Source of the DNA: UTCFX2 sp002050125
GTDB taxonomy: Bacteria; Chloroflexota; Anaerolineae; Anaerolineales; UBA4823
Reading direction: 5' to 3'
Length of the DNA: 64,000 nt
NCBI GenBank assembly: GCA_027494035.1
Contig: JAOSJQ010000001.1
Coordinates: 3,100,001 to 3,164,000, forward strand
Both the position numbers and the translations under genes were made by a program. This document shows positions 1 to 8,078 of this stretch, one piece after another. The first letter of the stretch is position 1. The number at the start of each line of letters is the position of its first letter. Below the pieces are notes generated by a model, which worked only from the letters and a program-made list of their open reading frames with translations, made no database searches and was not told the DNA's origin.

Positions 1-204
1 TTGCGGCGCGAACGCGTCTGCCGGTTTGCTCCTGGAGGCGTAGAACAGTCCCGCCCAGGCGATCAATACCAGACAGACCCTGAGAACCCAGGCAAGCAGC
101 CATTTCAGGCGGGCTTTGCGGGCAAACCAGGTGAGCAGCGCTAAAGCCGCCAGCAGGGCGGCTAAAAGCTGCCAGTGAGAGACGATCTGGTCTAGCGCCG
201 CCAT
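1..204 (-). CDS. N-terminal part of a membrane VWA-module protein (runs off window)
   Basis: The first 68 residues are visible, from an ATG at 204 that overlaps the end of the upstream BatA-like gene by 13 nt. They contain two hydrophobic segments (about residues 10-27 and 34-55) separated by a basic stretch, and no signal-peptidase site. The same arrangement of two N-terminal helices opens the last gene of module B (54792-57717), which carries VWA domains. By synteny this is probably the equivalent VWA/glutamine-amidotransferase-like protein of module A. That identity is inference, because the diagnostic domain lies outside the window. Confidence 0.6.
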   Translation of the reverse strand, partial: MAALDQIVSHWQLLAALLAALALLTWFARKARLKWLLAWVLRVCLVLIAWAGLFYASRSKPADAFAPQ

Positions 205-2099
205 GCCAGGCTCGCCTCCAACACCAGCAACAGTAACGCGATCCCCAGCAGCCAGGGGCGCAGATCGATTTGCGCCTTTTCCTGTTCGTTGGGCGGAATA
301 AAGCCGCCCGGAGCAGTGGATTGCACCGAAACGACCCAATCTGGCGTTCGCAGGTCTGATTCGAGCAGGTCGCCAGCGTTTGCGCCGGTCGAGAACTCTT
401 CCACGTCGCCATCGAATTTCAGCATTTTAAACCGATAAAAGCCCGGATCCTGGGTGAGGTCCCATTCAGCGGGCCATTGATCGTCCCATTGCACAACCGG
501 CTTATCGGGCGGGAGCAATTGAAGCGCCTGATACGCCTTCAAGGGCGGCAACGCGAGCGGCTCGCCCGTTTTTATGGTTTGGGGAAGCGCCGAATTGCGG
601 GAATAATCGACCAGGTTGGCGATCAACATCGGAAACGCGGGGTGTTGAGCAAAATTCCCGCGCGCCAGATCCGCCAACAGCACGACCACCGGGCGGGGTT
701 GAGACGCTTGCGCCTGGACCTGTCCGTACAACAGGATCGGCGCATCATTGGCTGCCAGCAGCGTTTCCAGACCGGGATGCGGATTTGTGAGCTCATACAC
801 CCTGCCCCAGCGCACCGAATTGAAATCGATCCCGTTGGTTATGGGGTGGCGTTTGGGTATGTGCGTCAATGCGTTGGCGGCAACCGCCTGGCTCGATCCG
901 GCTGCCAGGCTGGGCAAAGAGCTGTCAGCCGGGGGTTCTACGAACAAGATGAGCCCTTCCGGCAGGTCGGTTGGCATGAAGCCGCGGAAAACGGTCAGGT
1001 CGAAACGATCTGGCTCGCCAGGCGCGGCGCGGTTGAGATAGTCGTCCACTGTAAATAGCTGCAAATCTACGAACCCGACCGCCTGGATGGCTTGCTGCAA
1101 GGGGTATGAATCGTCGGCGACCAACGCGACGCGCGGACGGTTGCCCGGCAGCAATCCCAGGCTGGCTGAGTCGTCGCCGGCTAACCCGTCTTCGCCTTGA
1201 AACGCGACGCGCAGCTCGCGCGGCGGCTCGACTGCGCCCGGCGTGACGCGCCAGACCTGCGCCACCGTTGAATTTGGGGCGATTTTGACCTCTGCCTGAG
1301 CCGCAGGCTTGCCGTCGATTTCGAGAACCGCCGTCCGGAGCGCTTCGCGTTCGCTAAAATTGGCGAAGCGCGTAAAGAGTTGATATTCATTTGCGCTAGT
1401 CTGCTGCACGTTCAATTCGGTAATCGCCTGGTTATCCAGCGAATCCCCAATGAAATGCCAGGCGACCGGAAATGAAAAACCCTCCAGGTCTGAGGCGTCC
1501 TTCCAGCCAAGATTACCGTCTGTGATAATATGAAATTGCGGTGCCAATTCCGGTTTCAGCAATGTGCGCCCGAGAAACAGCGCCTCGTGAAGCGCATCCC
1601 CGGCACCTCCCGCCTGGAGCGCGTCGACCGCGGCGGTCAATTGATCCGATTTCGAGTCACGACTATCCGCAACCACTTCCGCAATCCGCCCGAATTTGAT
1701 AACCGTCACCACGTCCCTTGAGCGGGCGTCTGCGATGATCCTTTTGGCTTGGATTTGCGCTTCGGAAAAGCGGGTTCCACTCCCTAGATTAGCGCGCATG
1801 CTGGTCGTCGTATCGATCAAGATCACGATCTGGCGGGCTGGGGCGAGCGGTAGACGCACGCTCCAGATGGGCTGGATCCACGCCAGGGTGAGCAAAACCG
1901 CAATCCACAAATCAACCAGCAGGATGCGCGTCACAGGCAGGCTGCGCACGCGCGGCCCTTTTGCCTCGTGCTCCAGAAATGCCCACAACTTGAGGTGCGA
2001 GACGACCAGCCTGCGAGCCGGCTCGCGCAGCAGATGCAATATCAAAATGACCGGCAGCGAAAGGAAACCGATGACGCCGAGCGAATTGAGGAATGTCAA
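192..2099 (-). CDS. BatA-like membrane protein with von Willebrand factor A domain
   Basis: A 635-residue protein. Residues 1-80 form the BatA-type N-terminal region: a hydrophobic helix, the basic linker LLREPARR, then a second helix. A VWA domain starts near residue 88 and has a complete MIDAS-type metal motif (D-T-T-T-S in LIDTTTSM). A C-terminal helix (LLGIALLLLVLEASLAW) leaves the VWA part and a long beta-rich middle between membrane anchors. The start overlaps the upstream DUF58 gene by 4 nt, so the two are probably translationally coupled. Proteins of this family work with MoxR ATPases and DUF58 proteins in envelope stress or complex assembly; the exact substrate cannot be read from sequence. 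Its module B paralogue is at 52856-54795. Confidence 0.8.
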   Translation of the reverse strand: MTFLNSLGVIGFLSLPVILILHLLREPARRLVVSHLKLWAFLEHEAKGPRVRSLPVTRILLVDLWIAVLLTLAWIQPIWSVRLPLAPARQIVILIDTTTSMRANLGSGTRFSEAQIQAKRIIADARSRDVVTVIKFGRIAEVVADSRDSKSDQLTAAVDALQAGGAGDALHEALFLGRTLLKPELAPQFHIITDGNLGWKDASDLEGFSFPVAWHFIGDSLDNQAITELNVQQTSANEYQLFTRFANFSEREALRTAVLEIDGKPAAQAEVKIAPNSTVAQVWRVTPGAVEPPRELRVAFQGEDGLAGDDSASLGLLPGNRPRVALVADDSYPLQQAIQAVGFVDLQLFTVDDYLNRAAPGEPDRFDLTVFRGFMPTDLPEGLILFVEPPADSSLPSLAAGSSQAVAANALTHIPKRHPITNGIDFNSVRWGRVYELTNPHPGLETLLAANDAPILLYGQVQAQASQPRPVVVLLADLARGNFAQHPAFPMLIANLVDYSRNSALPQTIKTGEPLALPPLKAYQALQLLPPDKPVVQWDDQWPAEWDLTQDPGFYRFKMLKFDGDVEEFSTGANAGDLLESDLRTPDWVVSVQSTAPGGFIPPNEQEKAQIDLRPWLLGIALLLLVLEASLAWRR

Positions 2100-3067
2100 T
2101 TGGGCTTAACCACCTGAAGCCGCCGGAGATGCGGTAAGATCTCTTTTTCCAGTGACCAATTTGAAGGGATGAGCGTGTATTGGCAGCGATGCTGCAAACA
2201 AACCTGGGCGATCTTTGCCTGCCAGGTTTGCAGCCGGCGCTGATAAGTCCCTAATGCTTGCGGGGTAATTTTATAGACGCGCTTTTCTCCGGTTTCAATG
2301 TCGTGCAGTTCGAAATGCCCTTGCAAATCGGGTTGAAGCTCGTCGGGGTGAAGCAGATGAAGAAAAATTATTTTCCAGGCAGGGGCGCGGATCATTTCCA
2401 GCGCTGGAGAAAGAGACTGCACCGCCAGCAGGTCGGAGATAACAAACACCACCCCGCCCTGCGATTGCTTGTTTCTGGTCAATTCTATCAGCGAGTTCGT
2501 AATGTCGATCTGCCCTTGAAATTGCAGGGAGCGCAGATAATCCGCCAGCAAGATCGCCTGACCCTTACCCCAAAGCGGACCCAGCGGTCGTACGGGCTGC
2601 CCCGAACCGTTGCTTGTGATGGGCAGGATCACCACCCGGTCATTCTGCGCCAGCGCCATATAACTCAGCGCGTTGGCGAGCAGCAAACCAGCCTGGGATT
2701 TCGGGACGTCGCCCCAAGCCATCGAAGCGCTGCAATCCAGAAGCACATAGACCGTCACGGATTTCTGCAGCGCGCCTTGCTTGATGAAAATATGTTCCTG
2801 GCGGGCGGAGGCTTTCCAATCCACAAAACGGATGTCGTCGCCCTGGATGTATTGGCGGTGGTCAAAGAAATCCGCCGCCGGACGGCGCATGTGGCTGGCG
2901 CGCGCCCCGATTCTATTCTCCAGCCAGGTCTGGTCCCTGGAAATATGAAGCCGGTCCATCTGGCGCAGCGCCAGCGCAGACAACGTCATGCCGTCACCCC
3001 CCGGGCTTGAAGGCTTTACCGGCAGCTTGCGGCGGTCTTTAGCGTTGAAAATATCGCGAAACCACAT
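2096..3067 (-). CDS. DUF58 domain protein
   Basis: A 323-residue soluble protein with the DUF58 signature G-D-D-I-R-x-V-D-W-K-A-S-A-R near residues 76-89, followed by a VWA-like fold with DCSASMAWGD (a DxSxS metal motif). DUF58 proteins are the usual partners of MoxR AAA ATPases. The start at 3067 overlaps the end of the upstream gene by 29 nt; an internal ATG about 26 residues in (at DGMTLSALAL) is an alternative, because the first 26 residues look unlike the family. No MoxR gene lies beside it, unlike the paralogue at 51975-52859. Confidence 0.82.
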   Translation of the reverse strand: MWFRDIFNAKDRRKLPVKPSSPGGDGMTLSALALRQMDRLHISRDQTWLENRIGARASHMRRPAADFFDHRQYIQGDDIRFVDWKASARQEHIFIKQGALQKSVTVYVLLDCSASMAWGDVPKSQAGLLLANALSYMALAQNDRVVILPITSNGSGQPVRPLGPLWGKGQAILLADYLRSLQFQGQIDITNSLIELTRNKQSQGGVVFVISDLLAVQSLSPALEMIRAPAWKIIFLHLLHPDELQPDLQGHFELHDIETGEKRVYKITPQALGTYQRRLQTWQAKIAQVCLQHRCQYTLIPSNWSLEKEILPHLRRLQVVKPN

Positions 3068-4370
3068 TGCGCCATTTCCAATAAAGAACGTTTGGAAGCA
3101 AGGGGCTCTGGTTCATCCCGTTGTCGGGGAGGAATGCCGAGTTGAACGGATCGCTCAGCGTTTCAGCGCCGGCAACCCCAGAGGCGGATGGATTGAGCAG
3201 CGCCGAATCCGACCCATTGGAGGAAGATAATTCGAATTCCCCTCCCTCCCCCTCCAGCCGGGATAACGGTTCAGATTTGCCGGTGGTTGAGGGTGTTGTG
3301 TCCGCCTCCGCTAATTCGGGAGAATTGAGCGATTCTTCCAGCGCGCGCAACTCGTTTGCAAGCCCGCCCAGGCTGCGTTCGGCATCCCGGCTTTGACTTT
3401 GCAACGACTTGGCAGCGTTTTCCATCGCCGCGGACAAGCCCGGGGCGCCAGCTTGGGCGGCTTCTTCAGCCGCCTCTTCCAGGGATTTTGACATGTTTGC
3501 GCGGCTTTCTTGAGACAGCTCGTCTAACCGCTCGGCCAGCTCTTGCAGTTCATCGGCGGCTCTATCCAAATCCAGATTTTCGAGCGCCTTGCCAACGCCG
3601 TACGTGCCGGCTTGCTGGCTGAGGTCGGCGCCAAGCTCTTGCAGCACTTCGGAGATCGGACCAGAAGGCGTATTTTCAGCTCCTCCTTGGTCGCCGCCGG
3701 AATCTCCCTGGGCGTTGTTGGGCGAAGGTCCGCCGCCGCCCTGGTTTTCTTCGCCGTTTGCGCTGCTATCCTGAGTGGGGGTTGGTTCGGGCGCGGAATT
3801 TGGCAGGTGCTGCGGATCGAGCGGCTGGATAGGCGTAGGGATGAGAAACCCAGCCAACTCAGGAGGTGCCAGGCGCTTTGAATATGATCCCAACAGATTA
3901 GCGGCAAGCAGCGTTACCCCAAGCAGCCCGACGATTAATAGCGAAACCAGATCGCGCCGCAAATACCAGCCTTTTTCCAGCATGCGCGCCCGGATTTGCG
4001 GCAGCATGATCAACACGTCCTGTACTAAGGCTTCGCTCACCGGGCTGGCATCGCGGGTTTGGGCAATTTCGAGCGCGGTGCTGACCTGCTCGCGCAGTCC
4101 CAGCCGGCGGTCCAACATCCAGGTCCAATCGGACTGGTTCTTGGCTGTCAGGATGAACTGCAACAAAGGGAAGGAAGCCAGAACCAAACCGGCAAGCAGC
4201 CATACAGATGAAGACGGCAGGAGACCCCAGAACTGGTTTATCCCCCAGCCCAGAATCGTTCCGCCCCCAAAAAGCCAGAGCATCCGAATTCCCAGGCGCG
4301 CCAGCTTCTGGACCCGGGCGAGGCGCCTTAGCTCAGCCAGTTCGATCTGGATGCGGTCGAATTCGGTCAT
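3039..4370 (-). CDS. Membrane protein with helical, low-complexity DUF4175-like region (module A)
   Basis: A 443-residue protein. It has two N-terminal membrane helices (about 28-45 and 55-75), the motif LGLREQVSTAL, a third helix near 145-165, a Pro/Gly/Asn/Ser-rich low-complexity stretch (about 185-240), a long alpha-helical region rich in Glu/Ala/Leu (250-350), and a short C-terminal WRNVVSRYF motif. The gene at 49373-50959 has the same order, with LGLKERLSTAL and LRDFVRDYF, so the two are paralogues. I relate it to the DUF4175-like coiled-coil membrane proteins found beside MoxR/VWA clusters; no enzymatic function is evident. It overlaps its upstream neighbour by 4 nt and its downstream neighbour by 29 nt, which indicates one operon. 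Confidence 0.65.
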   Translation of the reverse strand: MTEFDRIQIELAELRRLARVQKLARLGIRMLWLFGGGTILGWGINQFWGLLPSSSVWLLAGLVLASFPLLQFILTAKNQSDWTWMLDRRLGLREQVSTALEIAQTRDASPVSEALVQDVLIMLPQIRARMLEKGWYLRRDLVSLLIVGLLGVTLLAANLLGSYSKRLAPPELAGFLIPTPIQPLDPQHLPNSAPEPTPTQDSSANGEENQGGGGPSPNNAQGDSGGDQGGAENTPSGPISEVLQELGADLSQQAGTYGVGKALENLDLDRAADELQELAERLDELSQESRANMSKSLEEAAEEAAQAGAPGLSAAMENAAKSLQSQSRDAERSLGGLANELRALEESLNSPELAEADTTPSTTGKSEPLSRLEGEGGEFELSSSNGSDSALLNPSASGVAGAETLSDPFNSAFLPDNGMNQSPLLPNVLYWKWRNVVSRYFQR

Positions 4371-5837
4371 AGCTGGGCTTCCGTTGGCGGTTCCCGGCGG
4401 GACAAATAAAGAAGCAGCCCAAGAAGCTGCAGTACGACGGTTATGACCATAGTTGCCGCGAAAATATACTGCTTGCGCTGACGCAGTTCCACGGCTTCGA
4501 GCAGGAGTTTGGTGCGCAAATAGCCGTTATTGTCGCCCAGTTGGATCAGCTTGCTGCCAGCCAGAAGGATCCGGTTTGCCAGCGAGAAGGTGTTCCATTC
4601 GTGCGGCAAGCGTTTTTCCAGTTCGTCGAGCTGCGCGTGCAATGCGATCACTTCACGACCCTGGCGGCGGTAGCCCGTAAATTCATCGAGATGATAGAAC
4701 CGATTGCCCGCCTCGGCATAACCCACTTCGGATTGAGCCAGCAGGTCCAGGAACGCGTCGTATTCGCCGGATTGATAGAGCGGCATAGCCTGGGCAAATT
4801 GAACCTCGGCATCGTGTCCGCGCTGTGCCAGGTTGAAAAGGTGGCGGGCTTGCTGGCTGATCTTCGGGTTGTTGATTTTTTCGTGAAACGCGACAACGCC
4901 GCGCAGCCCGGCAGCCGCCTCGCCATAGTTTTCGGTTTTTATCATCTGTGCATACTGGCTGAGGTCGGGGTTGTAGATTGGATGATTTTTCCAGCCTGTC
5001 TGGAAGTAGCGGGGGTAATAGGCTCTCCAGGCGCCCTCCAGCTCATCCATGCTGGTGCCATAGTTCTGCTCGAGCGTTTGACGGTAATCGGCTGCGGTTG
5101 GCAGGTCACGAAGAAATTGTAAAAAGGCATCCCACCCGGCTCGCTCAACCAGAAAGTTGACGATGCTCAGGTTTGCCAACTGGCTGTTCAGGTCGCTTTG
5201 CCGACGTTCGTCTGACCAGAGCGCGTGCCAATCCGAACGCGGCTGAGCCCAATCCCCCGGATTCAACTGCAAAAGCGCGGTTGTCTGGGCAGGGTCTTGC
5301 GCAAAGCGACCGATGCCTGTTAGCAATCCAGGCGGCAGGCGATCCCCGGCAACCTGCTTGGCAAAAAGAACCCCCAGATCATAGCGCAGAAGATCAAGCT
5401 CCTGCGCAGCCCAGATGGGGTAATTCTGAATGAGGTTATCCGCGATCAGCGCGATTTCGGCTTTGCCCAAAGCGGAATGCAAAAAAAGCCTGGAGTTGAA
5501 ATCTAGATTTTCAAGTGGGGAGTTCAGGCAGATGTATGCATCCGCATCCGGGTAAATTCGGATCGTCGGGACAACCGCTAAATCGGTTTCGAACAGCGCC
5601 TTGAACCGGGCGTATTCCGCCGTAAGCTGTTCCTGCCAGCGCGGTGAATCGAAGGTTTGGGCTAAGCTGGCGTTGGATGGGGTGTATTGGATCGCGAAAT
5701 CTGCTGCCTGCGTCTCCAGCCATTCCAGACTCAGGATCGCGCCGCAATCCGGAAGGTCGAACCGCGGCTTTTGCTGGTTCGGTAAGGAGCAGACTAAAAA
5801 GGACAATACAAACGCAGAATACTCGATACACCGGCAT
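4367..5837 (-). CDS. Degenerate peptidase-MA-like exported protein, reading frame interrupted once
   Basis: The longest frame starts at a TTG (5806) and has no signal peptide. A different frame from an ATG at 5837 encodes a clear signal peptide ending in EPAKA. Removing one base between about 5755 and 5790 joins them into a 489-residue protein. The body resembles peptidase-MA-like proteins: a WLET strand opens it, and an AQELDLLRYDLG helix sits where HELTH-type zinc ligands are expected, followed by LPPGLLTGIGRFA in place of the usual WLNEGLA. Both histidines are missing, so peptidase activity is unlikely. A C-terminal membrane helix (about 445-465 of the TTG frame) anchors it. It is the first gene of module A. 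Confidence 0.6.
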
Positions 5838-5953
5838 CAATAAAAAACTACCTCTATATATGGGGCAATTATAAACTGTTAAGATTACAAAAGGATGAAA
5901 AAACCAGGGCGGGCAATTTGGACTTGATTCATGTTTTTATCATCTTCATCTGC

Positions 5954-5973
5954 TATACTCGAAACCCTGAGGG
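5954..5973 (+). promoter_or_regulatory. Extended -10 promoter and ribosome binding site for the HtrA-like gene
   Basis: TATACT at 5954-5959 is preceded by TG one base upstream, making an extended -10. GAGGG at 5969-5973 lies 7 nt before the ATG at 5981. No good -35 hexamer is found at the expected distance. Confidence 0.35.
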
Positions 5974-5980
5974 ATTTTCG

Positions 5981-7141
5981 ATGACGTGGAAAAGAGTTTA
6001 TTCCATCGCGCTGCTGATCGCCCTGGCTGGATTGAGCGGTTTAGCTGGCGCGGTGCTGGGCGGCTTAGCGGTCTATCAGGCTGTGAAAATTGAAGCGCTT
6101 CGCAACGCCCCAATTGCAGCGCCAGCAGAGGCGCCTCTGCCCGCGCTGGCGCAGCCCTCTGGAAGCCTTTTGGAGGTGGACACTTCCGAAGTTGAGACGC
6201 GCGTGGTTGAGACCGTCCGGCTGGTATCGCCATCGGTGGTTACCGTTGCAGGAAGCCTGCCTGGACAGGGGTTCGGCTTCGATCAGTTTGGAACCCGCTT
6301 GGCGAGTGGAAGCGGCGTCTTTATTTCGAGTGACGGACATATTTTGACCAATAATCATGTGATCGAATCGATGCAAGAGGCGTCCGTCGTTTTTTATGAC
6401 GGCGAAGTGCACGAGGCTGAAGTTATCGGCGTGGACCCGTTCACCGACCTGGCAGTTATCAAGGTCGCGGCTGCGCCGCCGGCGTTTGCCGTTTTGGGCG
6501 ATTCAAATCAATTGAACCCTGGCGAAACGGTGATCGCCATTGGCTCTCCTCTGGGCGATTTCAAGAACACGGTGACCGTCGGGGTGATCAGCGCAACGGG
6601 CAGATCCGTGGATACGGGGCAGGGTTACCAGGTCGAGGATTTGATCCAGACCGATGCGGCGATCAACCAGGGGAATTCCGGCGGACCGCTGATCAACCTG
6701 AAGGGCGAAGTGATCGGGATTAATACGCTGGTGATTCGCGGCAATGGGATTTCTGCCGCGGCTGAAGGGCTGGGGTTTGCGATCCCTGCCAACACCGCGC
6801 GCAACGTGGTTGAGCAGATTCTGCAAAAAGGGTACGTCGCCAGACCTTATTTAGGCCTCCGCTGGCAGCCCATTACCCCTGAAATTGCCGCGATTTATAA
6901 CCTCCCCAGCCCGTGGGGAGCATACGTGACCAGCGTAGTACCCGGCAGCCCGGCGGAAAATGGCGGCATTCAAGACGGGGACATCATCACCAAGATTGGG
7001 GATACCGCGATCGATGCGGATCACTCCTATATCAATCTGCTGTTCAAATCGCAGCCTGGAGAGCAATTGACCATCGAAATCCTGCGAGACGGGCAGATAA
7101 TTCCAGTCCAGGTTGTGCTTGGGGAATCAGTCCAACCGTGA
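5981..7141 (+). CDS. HtrA/DegP-type S1C serine protease with PDZ domain
   Basis: A 386-residue protein from the ATG at 5981; a longer frame from 5918 would add residues upstream of the promoter-like sequence, so I reject it. Residues 5-30 form one membrane helix or uncleaved signal anchor. The trypsin-like domain shows all three catalytic regions: His in LTNNHVI, Asp in DLAVIKV and Ser in QGNSGGPL. A PDZ domain follows (PYLGLRWQ to the end, with GSPAENGGIQDGDIITKIG). The family degrades or refolds damaged envelope proteins. It stands as its own transcription unit, divergent from module A. Confidence 0.93.
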   Translation: MTWKRVYSIALLIALAGLSGLAGAVLGGLAVYQAVKIEALRNAPIAAPAEAPLPALAQPSGSLLEVDTSEVETRVVETVRLVSPSVVTVAGSLPGQGFGFDQFGTRLASGSGVFISSDGHILTNNHVIESMQEASVVFYDGEVHEAEVIGVDPFTDLAVIKVAAAPPAFAVLGDSNQLNPGETVIAIGSPLGDFKNTVTVGVISATGRSVDTGQGYQVEDLIQTDAAINQGNSGGPLINLKGEVIGINTLVIRGNGISAAAEGLGFAIPANTARNVVEQILQKGYVARPYLGLRWQPITPEIAAIYNLPSPWGAYVTSVVPGSPAENGGIQDGDIITKIGDTAIDADHSYINLLFKSQPGEQLTIEILRDGQIIPVQVVLGESVQP

Positions 7142-7193
7142 TGGCAAGCCGAAAATGATGATATATTGGGGTAACGTTAACCTCCCTGGAGAA

Positions 7194-7244
7194 ATGAGCG
7201 AACGAGTAACTGTAAAAAACCTCATATCAATTATTGGCTTTTAA
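7194..7244 (+). CDS. Possible 16-residue leader peptide
   Basis: ATG at 7194, preceded by GGAG at 7188-7191, encodes MSERVTVKNLISIIGF and ends in TAA at 7242-7244. The stop overlaps the strong Shine-Dalgarno (TAAGGAGG) of the hydroxylase gene at 7256. This spacing would let translation of the small frame influence the downstream gene. There is no independent support, and a chance ORF is quite possible. Confidence 0.22.
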   Translation: MSERVTVKNLISIIGF

Positions 7245-7255
7245 GGAGGCGTGAG

Positions 7256-7921
7256 ATGGATGATTTGCCATTGCGCTACTTTGAAATGGGCGGAATGCCG
7301 ATCGATCACAGCGAACAACCGATCCGTTTGTTTGAATCGGATTTCCTGGAATTCTTTACGCACATCACCCCGCAGGTTGTGGTTGCAATCTGGACGCCCG
7401 TGATCGGCTGGCTGATTTGGCGCGCGTTTACCTTTGCACCCATGCCTGGCGGTTATGTCCATATTCCCTTGGCGATCATCTGCGGGATAGCGCTCTGGTC
7501 GTTCGCTGAGTATACGCTTCACAGGTTTGTGTTTCACTTCCACCCCAAAAGCGATTGGGGAAAACGCCTGGTTTTCTTGTTTCATGGCATTCATCACGCG
7601 CAGCCGCAGTGCAAAACCCGGCTGGTGATGCCGCCCGCGGTGAGCATTCCGATGGCGATTATTTTCTACTTCCTGTTCAGCGTTGTTGTGGAAGGCTTGC
7701 TCGCCAAACCGGATTGGGTGGATCCCATGGTAGCCGGGTTCATGATCGGGTATTTAGTGTACGACTTGATCCACTATGCCACACATCACTATCCGATCCG
7801 CGGCGGCTTCATGAAAAGCCTCAAGCGGCATCACATGAAACACCACTTCAAAGAGCCAAACTTGCGTTTTGGGGTCAGCTCCACCGTGTGGGATCATGCA
7901 TTTGGCACTTTGCCAAAATAG
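7256..7921 (+). CDS. Fatty acid hydroxylase / sterol desaturase superfamily membrane protein
   Basis: A 221-residue membrane protein with a strong AAGGAGG site. Four hydrophobic segments alternate with the di-iron histidine clusters of the superfamily: HRFVFHFH (about 84-91), HGIHH (about 109-113), HYATHHY (about 168-174) and HHMKHHF (about 186-192). The layout is closest to fatty acid 2-hydroxylase-like proteins, which hydroxylate acyl chains in membrane lipids using oxygen. Such an enzyme in an apparently anaerobic lineage is notable, although related proteins may use other chemistry. A perfect hairpin follows at 8002-8029, so it is probably monocistronic. Confidence 0.85.
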   Translation: MDDLPLRYFEMGGMPIDHSEQPIRLFESDFLEFFTHITPQVVVAIWTPVIGWLIWRAFTFAPMPGGYVHIPLAIICGIALWSFAEYTLHRFVFHFHPKSDWGKRLVFLFHGIHHAQPQCKTRLVMPPAVSIPMAIIFYFLFSVVVEGLLAKPDWVDPMVAGFMIGYLVYDLIHYATHHYPIRGGFMKSLKRHHMKHHFKEPNLRFGVSSTVWDHAFGTLPK

Positions 7922-8001
7922 ACGAACAGAACAGGACATTATTATTTCCTTTCTCGATTAATCAGGATTTTTGTCACTATCAATACCTGAGACTAGAAGA
8001 T

Positions 8002-8029
8002 ATGATTCGAGGCATCCACCTCGAATCAT
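8002..8029 (+). terminator. Hairpin terminator after the hydroxylase gene
   Basis: A perfect 11-bp stem (ATGATTCGAGG with its complement) and 6-nt loop, followed by TTCTTTG. The T tract is short, so termination strength is uncertain. Confidence 0.55.
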
Positions 8030-8078
8030 TTCTTTGTTAAGACAGATCCGAGGTTCAAAAGAAAAAGAGGGTGAAATC

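Noticed and set aside
477..3010. Several long plus-strand ORFs across module A (for example 477-1058 and 2258-3010)
   Set aside because: They mirror the minus-strand coding frames, have no recognisable domains and are rich in Arg/Gln/His as antisense shadows usually are.
5918..5980. Upstream extension of the HtrA-like protein
   Set aside because: It would place translation across the extended -10 box and add no family sequence; the ATG at 5981 has a GAGGG site.
7971..8078. N-terminal extension of the carboxyltransferase
   Set aside because: It runs through the terminator hairpin at 8002-8029 and lacks a ribosome site; TTG at 8079 has AGAGGGTG.
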